From Epiperipatus broadwayi (taxonomy: Eukaryota; Onychophora; Udeonychophora; Euonychophora; Peripatidae): a DNA stretch of 64,000 nt. The notes beneath the pieces are model-generated. The model made no database searches and was not told the origin of the DNA. It saw only the letters and a program-made list of their open reading frames with translations. The stretch covers positions 188,001 through 252,000 of the forward strand of contig JAQFVV010000457.1 in NCBI GenBank assembly GCA_028023455.1. Reading direction: 5' to 3'. This document shows positions 57,817 to 64,000 of the stretch, piece by piece (position 1 is the stretch's first letter; the number at the start of each line of letters is the position of its first letter). The translations under genes and the position numbers were made by a program.

Positions 57817-59326
57817 TATATTGAACTGAGTCCACTGAAAGAGATGTTTATTCTTGTAGGTTTAATGGGGTTTAATCACCTTTTATAATAATTTAAAAAA
57901 ACAACAACACAGGAACAGACCAACCTTCAAGCAGAGGAGAGAATATCATTGATAGAAGAGCTATCAATGATACCCATAGCCAGATTGAGCTATTTAAAGC
58001 ATAACTCAACCATATTTGCTGACCATGGCCCACCCTGACTGCTGGATTCAAACCCTTGCTATCCAAAGCATTTTATTTGTTTTGAGGATCAACCTCAGGC
58101 ACCAGCCAACCATAGGTTATAGTCAGCATGCTTTGGACAATAGACACACAATCCAGCACTTGGAGTATCTCATCATTAGCTCACACTCTGTCTCAGGATT
58201 CAGCATATTTACTTAACTTATAAAATAACTCTACACTAATTTATTGGTGACACAGTGACAGAAGAGAGAGAAAATAGACAAAATAACAATTAAGCAAACA
58301 TCAATATTTATTCAAGCTCACATATTTATAATATAACATAATATTGAAATTTACATATTAGAAAAACATAAGTAATTACTTGGGCTAAATTTTATTGTCA
58401 TTCATTAATTAAAGTTCATTTCATTTAAAATAAAGTGTCTATAGACAGTGATCAAAGTATATTTAGTTATTTAAAGTAACTTTACCTAGGTTTTCATGAT
58501 TGTCAGTTTCCAACCGGTTGGCTTTTTAGTTCCATGGCTTTCCTTTCAGTTTTCTGTTGAACAATGAGAAAAAGAGAGTTTGTGACAGCTTCTATTTCAC
58601 AATCTCTGCATTGGTTCCAGGTATTTATTCAGGCAGGATAGTTGGTGGCTGAAGGCTTGGGGCATGAAGCCCTGTCAGACACCCTATGGCTTGTGCAGCT
58701 TTTGCATTAACGTGCAGTAGTTGACTGGCTTACTACTGCTTTTACATTTTCCAAATATTCTGCATTCTTTAGAAAGAACTCAAACTCTGGACTAATAGCA
58801 ATGCAAACTGTATGTCACAAACCTGACTGAAGAACAATAGCCAAGTGGCTCTTTATATACCTTTTTCTTTCTCATTGTTTTCCACAGTTTTTAATGTTTA
58901 TCACACTTAAATCTATTTTTTAATTAAGATCATAACTTAAAGTTTGTTTTTAATTATTTTTACATTTGCTTTAATCTTAATCCTTTTTGTTCAGATTCAT
59001 CTACTACCTCACTAAGATAGTGTACAGTTTTTTAATTAATTCAACTATTGATTTTGATTTTATTATCAATCAGAAATCTTATAACTAATTAATTACATTT
59101 TTGAAAGTTTTCTTTTACAAACAAAATTTCATTTTTAACTTTACTTATTTATTTTTTAAAAAGGAGTTTTATTTAGAAGAGAGTTTAAAAAAAAGTTTTA
59201 AAATCTTTTTCTAATTCTATTTTAGATTTTTTTCCAACCTCCTTTTTAACAAATAATTTTATTATATTTTAAAATCAAAATATAAGTAATCTTTTTGTTT
59301 TATTTGTAAAACTATGTTCTTAGAAC
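57817..59326. other. no gene seen; fragments of unidentified repeats possible
   Basis: Patches at 57910-58200 and 58500-58850 are less A+T-rich. GGATTCAAACCC at 58043 reads GGGTTTGAATCC on the minus strand, a B-box-like motif, but no convincing A box accompanies it. I cannot name any element here. Confidence 0.35.
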
Positions 59327-59339
59327 CATTTTTTAATTA

Positions 59340-59561
59340 AAACAGGCAAAACTCTCCATACAGTAGTGCCACTCAGTGCCAACCAGAGTAATCAGTGGAT
59401 GCCTGAAGGCTTGTGCATAAAATCCCCATATAGTGCCTACTCATCCAATATATCCAGACTAGTTTCTGGTATGTGGCCTTCGTCAGTGAGGAGTTTTGGA
59501 TCTGAGAGCACTGCACCTAGATATGTGCTAGCATAAGAAATGTGATCATGTGATGTTTAAT
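59340..59561 (-). mobile_element. hammerhead-bearing dispersed repeat with 13-bp target duplication
   Basis: A 13-bp direct repeat CATTTTTTAATTA (59327-59339, 59562-59574) brackets a 222-bp unit. In plus sense it runs AAACAGGCAAAACTC, GTGCCAACCAGAGTAATCAG, GGATGCCTGAAGGC, ATAAAATCCCCATA, the hammerhead region (minus strand), TCTGAGAGCACTGCACCTAG, and GTGATCATGTGATGTTT. This is the most complete single copy and defines the unit ends. A 13-bp duplication suits target-primed insertion by a non-LTR or Penelope-type machinery more than a cut-and-paste transposase. No ORF, poly-A tail or pol III promoter was recognised. Confidence 0.75.
59451..59493 (-). ncRNA. hammerhead-like motif in the dispersed repeat
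   Basis: Minus strand: CTCCTCA, CTGACGA at 59486-59480 (fits CUGANGA), a weak stem II, GAAA at 59466-59463, CTAGTC (59462-59457) and TGGATA. The core bases and palindromic ACTAGT are kept, but stem I has mismatches compared with the copy at 1372, so this one is probably slower or dead. Confidence 0.45.
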
Positions 59562-59574
59562 CATTTTTTAATTA

Positions 59575-62500
59575 TTACTTTTGGACTATTCTCATTTGTT
59601 TGATTTTATTTCTTTTTTAATAAATCTGATCATTTATTTTTAAATGATAACATATGTAACTCAGAATATATGTGTGTTTTTAACATAACCTGAAGGGACT
59701 ATATCTCTACATATAACTAATCTGTGTAACTTTCATAGAGTTATATATAAAATAGATAAAGATGGAAATAATTGAACCTAAAAATGGGTTATATTTCCCA
59801 ATCACCTCCACAAAATCAACACTAGAAATTCAAAATAGACTTTTCCATTTACAAATAATTTGTTTTAAATGAAAGGACATGCATTTGCAGCATTTATTAG
59901 GGCACTATCTTTTCACTTGTGAAAATAAAAAAAATGCTGAATAGACCAATTTCAACTCCTATACTTTCACAATTCCTGATAACATTTAGTATTTTCTCAA
60001 TAGTTAAGCACTCTCTCTAATTTAATCTTTATATATATATATATATATATATATAAACATGGAACTGAGTTTTTAAATGCCATCAACATGACATTCCAGA
60101 ATCAGGAAGGATGCCACATCAAACAGGCAATCAAAAAAAGAAGTGATGCATCTATTAGGTGTATTAGGATAAAAAATGACTAAACATTCTGACCTTATAG
60201 ATGGTGGCAAAAAGGAGGAAGCCCTGGTAACAGAGATAGAACATGCACAATATGTCATTCTAGAACTTTTCCAAGCCCTAGAAAACCAGACATTCCAGAA
60301 AAATCCCCAGATAATTCATCACATCTTAGTACTGGAATAGATAAAGATAGGAGTAAACCCAGGAAATAAAGAGAATGTGATCCAAACCAGCAAGAAGAAA
60401 TCAACAATAACCTGGAAGATGATAGAACATAAATCAACTAGGATGAAACCTCCATTACCACTGCAAAAATATCTTGATGAATGTAAAAACTTTATGATAA
60501 AAGAATAAAGGCTGGCTTATTCTCTCACAACCCTGGATCTATTTAAAAAAATAAATGAGTTGAGACAATTATTTGCAATGTTTTAAAAGTTAGAATATAT
60601 AACAGTACCAAAAATGGTATTATAATTATAAGAAAAGAAATTCCCATCTTACTAGAAATCAAGAGGATCTTTTGTGGACAACATTGATATAAAAAAATAA
60701 AAATAGTAATCATTTAAATCATTTCTGCAGAGAATGATGTAAATTGTTTTAGTAAAATTTGTTTTAGAAATATTCTATTTCTCATGATGTATTAGGATTT
60801 GGTAATGTATATGAGACACTGTGTTGTAATATCATGTTTTAAGATGTATATTGTCTTAGGTGCTGCCACAATGCTTTTTTTTTGAGCAGTTACTATCTAT
60901 AAGGCTCAGAGGAAGTAAGATTTAGTTTGAGTGTTTGTGGAATTTATCAGCCTTGATTCAAAGATTTATATTTTATTTTTGAGGTTTGAGTAGTTTAAGA
61001 GAAATTAAACTGAGATAATTTTTTTAGTATTCATACTTCATTATACATCTTAATGTCCTTTGTTTAAATTTTTTATAAATCCTAGAGTTGAAATCCTATT
61101 CATTCTTTATACAGTTTAATATCAATCAAATCTTTGAACAGTGAAATCATGGATTTATGTATTCTGTAAAACACTATTTATGAAAATGACCAAAATACAA
61201 AAATAATTGGAGAAATATATTAAAGTTAAAATTTTTGCAGTAAGTGTAAAAATGAGAAATAATAAATTATATTGGTCCATTATCTCATTTTAAAGGGAGA
61301 CGATTTGTAACAGATCAAATCTGATAGCAGCTCTAGTTAGTTACTTTACAAAGCTGCAACAGAATAAGTAGTGTTTAATAAAAAATTTATATACTGTATT
61401 TATTGTTAGATGTAAAAATTGCTATATCTGTATGTGCACATATACTAGAAATAACATGTGTCATTTACATTAAGGAAAAATTAGTTTATACATTTAATCA
61501 TATTAATAACTATTTTATAATGTAAAGTTATTTTGTAATAAGTGAGAAATAATAAAATGATAAGTTATACTGTAAAGGAAGAAAGAAAATCATTTTGATG
61601 TGTGCCAGGATTTGAATCTCATGGCTCAAAAAAAATATAATAATATTTTTATGCCCCAGTCTGACTTGCATTCTAAATGGAATTTTAAATAAAAAATTTG
61701 TCAATTCTTAAAGTAAATTTTATGGCAAATCTAAATATATTATTTAAAATTATGGGCTAATAAGAATAAGTAACTTATTGATCAATTTTTAAATGTTGGT
61801 AATGATTTCTATTTCTTATTATTATGAATGTAAATAAAGAGAGAAAAAAAATTTATTTTGCTCACTTAATTATAAAATAATGATGTAATTTTAAAATATC
61901 TGTAAAATTATTTGTTTTCACAACATGCTGTAAAAGAAATGAACAAAATGTTTTTTGAAAAACATGTTGTGTTAAAGAATCAGATGTCAAATCTTGCAAT
62001 AGGATGGTGATTAGCTTATTATTTGGAAAACATCCTGAGTCCAATAACAGGTACGATCAACTGCAAATTAGTATAAATAAGTGTGAAATGCATTGATTCC
62101 ATATAGAGGAGAGAAACTGTTGGTTGAAATTATTTTCCACTGTAACTTAAATAGCCTTATCTTGCTGTCTGTTTTACAGTATTTTTCAAAACTTTATTTA
62201 TAGCAGCAAGTATAATGATTTTAACTAAGAGAAAACCATCTACTATGCATGGCTAGACAACAAAAAACCATTCCAGAAATAAGTTTGCTAAAATCAACCA
62301 TTGCCTGCTTTAATAATGCCACGAAGAAAGAAGCAAATAATACTATAAGAATGATGTTACACCTAGAGATACTGTATCCTATCTAACATCACCAATGCTG
62401 CTATGTTTTCTATCTAACATCACCAGTGCTCCAAGAAAATAATTATCACTTTTGGAAGAACTAATGAAGACATTCGTAAATGTATTAAAAGAACGATATC

Positions 62501-64000
62501 TCCATGAAACCATGGTTTGGAACTGTTTAAAATATTTTTTATTATTTTATCATCTTTAATATTTTGTAAATATAGTGATAGTAACAAGTATATAATTAAC
62601 AGTTTTACATATTATTGTTAATATTTTTTTATATTAATCTGCTTAGTTTGTGTTTACTTATTGAATTCAATCCAAATATTATGCTTCTAATATTCAAAAT
62701 GCTAGTAATATCTACAACCCTAGGAAATCATGCAATCCACTGGTAAACATGCAGGGATTTTGATTATAATTTATAAATGATGATTGGTTGTTAATAAGTT
62801 TTCCAGAAGTAAACTTTCTATCCAGAAGGTTTGTCACATTAAATTGAAACTACAAAAACAAATTAAATACTTTTTGGAGGACTTATACTTAGTTTAAACC
62901 TTTTGTGCTAGATTATAAATAATTATCATCACATTGGTTAGTAGTATTATATATATTTGGATTGAATCATATTTTATTCAAATTTTATTAATCATTCACC
63001 TTTCATCTAATATAAATATTTATTTGGATTCAAAATTTACAATTACATATTTGTATATCTTTGGTTCACCAAATTATTGTAACAATATCTATATTGGTTA
63101 TATGTCTATGAAATTAAATCTATGTCATAAGTAGATTTGATATCCATGAGGCTTTATTTATTTTCATTTAACTACAGATATTGGCAATAGCTTTTGAATC
63201 AATTCACTACATATTAGATACTTCATTATCAAGTGATGATTTGTGGATGGTTTTGATTCTGAAACTCTTTAATCTAATTTTTATAAAGACAACTTAATCT
63301 AAACTTAAGAGAATCCTTGCAGAAAAAAATTGTTGAATTAATGTAACTAAGTTTAGAAATATATGTATATGAATATATAAATACATACAAATAAATATAG
63401 AGACAAATGTATAAATTACATATATGCATGCACCTACAAACTTTTATTCATATGTATTTATATTAATTAAAATCCACATACATGTATATGCACAGATAAC
63501 CACACACACATTTTTTCAAGAATTTATTAAATTATTTTATATGATTAAAAAATATTTTGAAAGACACTCAATTTTTATCTTGTTCATACATTATAATTTC
63601 CATAATTTAAATATTCTAAGTTAGATTTTCCAAAAATTACCACATAATAAAGTTGATTTTTTTTTTTAACTTAATACATTTTTATGGATTATTTAATAAA
63701 AATTAATATCTGTATAGTATTGTTTTACTTCATAATTTTATGAGTGCACTTTAGTCAAACTTTCTTTTTAAATCAACTATTATTTGAAAAAGATCTAAAA
63801 CATCTCTTAAACAGTGTAAGTTATTTTATGATAATTTTGTGAATGTATTGAAAATTATTTTTTAATTAATAATAGTTGGGAGTTTGTTTTGGGTTTTTTT
63901 TTTTTAAAGAATAAAAAATATTAATAATTCTTTCTAGATTAATAAATACATAATTTTTTTACTAGCACTATATATATATATATTTTTTTCAAATAATTTT
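59575..64000. other. A+T-rich DNA, no gene identified
   Basis: Includes a (TA)n microsatellite at about 60030-60054. The segment 60065-60480 is less A+T-rich, and the plus strand stays open for about 50 codons around 60196-60345 and about 40 around 60385-60510; I do not recognise either. The rest is A/T-tract DNA without transposon ends. Confidence 0.5.

Noticed and set aside
58040-58060. tRNA-derived SINE, from the B-box-like GGGTTTGAATCC on the minus strand
   Set aside because: No convincing A box at the right spacing and no second copy in the window.
61606-61635. B-box-like GGATTTGAATCTC
   Set aside because: Isolated motif without A box or repeat structure.

Overview
This window looks like gene-poor, very A+T-rich intergenic or intronic DNA from an invertebrate animal. 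The evidence is long A/T homopolymers, many (TA)n and (GT)n tracts, and a dense mix of eukaryotic transposon types: RTE-type non-LTR elements whose endonuclease resembles proteins often annotated as 'craniofacial development protein 2-like', Penelope-like elements with GIY-YIG domains, hAT and pogo-like non-autonomous DNA transposons, long solo-LTR-like units and many foldbacks. A protostome such as an arthropod or mollusc is plausible, but the sequence does not let me name a species. I found no convincing host gene, tRNA or rRNA.

Layout. 1-1545: a nested foldback holding a 40-44 bp tandem repeat and a short dispersed repeat with a hammerhead-ribozyme-like core. 5272-7477, 11886-13935, 41767-45300 and 52156-54358: four related LTR-like units of about 2 kb (TG...CA ends, an internal TATA box about 420-480 bp in, ATAT flanks). 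Units ending at 10390 and 57564 may be a second LTR family. 10491-11402 and 41901-43534: two pogo/Tigger-like MITEs with TA target duplications; the second sits inside one of the LTR units. 14130-15745: a decayed reverse transcriptase on the minus strand. 16180-17160 and 38140-39020: Penelope-like fragments, both built as head-to-head inverted copies. 20408-23463 (old), 24905-27745 (young, 5'-truncated) and 29115-32405 (young, full length, 11-bp target duplication): three RTE copies, the two young ones convergent and forming an inverted repeat of about 2.8 kb arms. 33561-35150: tandem duplications. 39541-40136: a 39-bp minisatellite that stays open in one reading frame. 48745-49635: a hAT element with a perfect 8-bp target duplication. 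51140-51490 and 57608-57816: more foldbacks. 59340-59561: another copy of the hammerhead-bearing repeat, with a 13-bp target duplication. The remaining sequence is A+T-rich with no recognisable content.

The most interesting signal is hammerhead-like RNA motifs (CTGANGA, stem II, GAAA, short palindromic stem III, NUH) in two settings: a short dispersed repeat of about 220 bp (1245-1462, 59340-59561, rearranged at 20126-20340) and several Penelope-like tails (37458-37500; degenerate at 16186-16217, 38185-38224 and 38937-38970). Hammerheads in Penelope-like elements and in small 'retrozyme' elements are known; their presence in this inverted-repeat family is my inference and can be tested.
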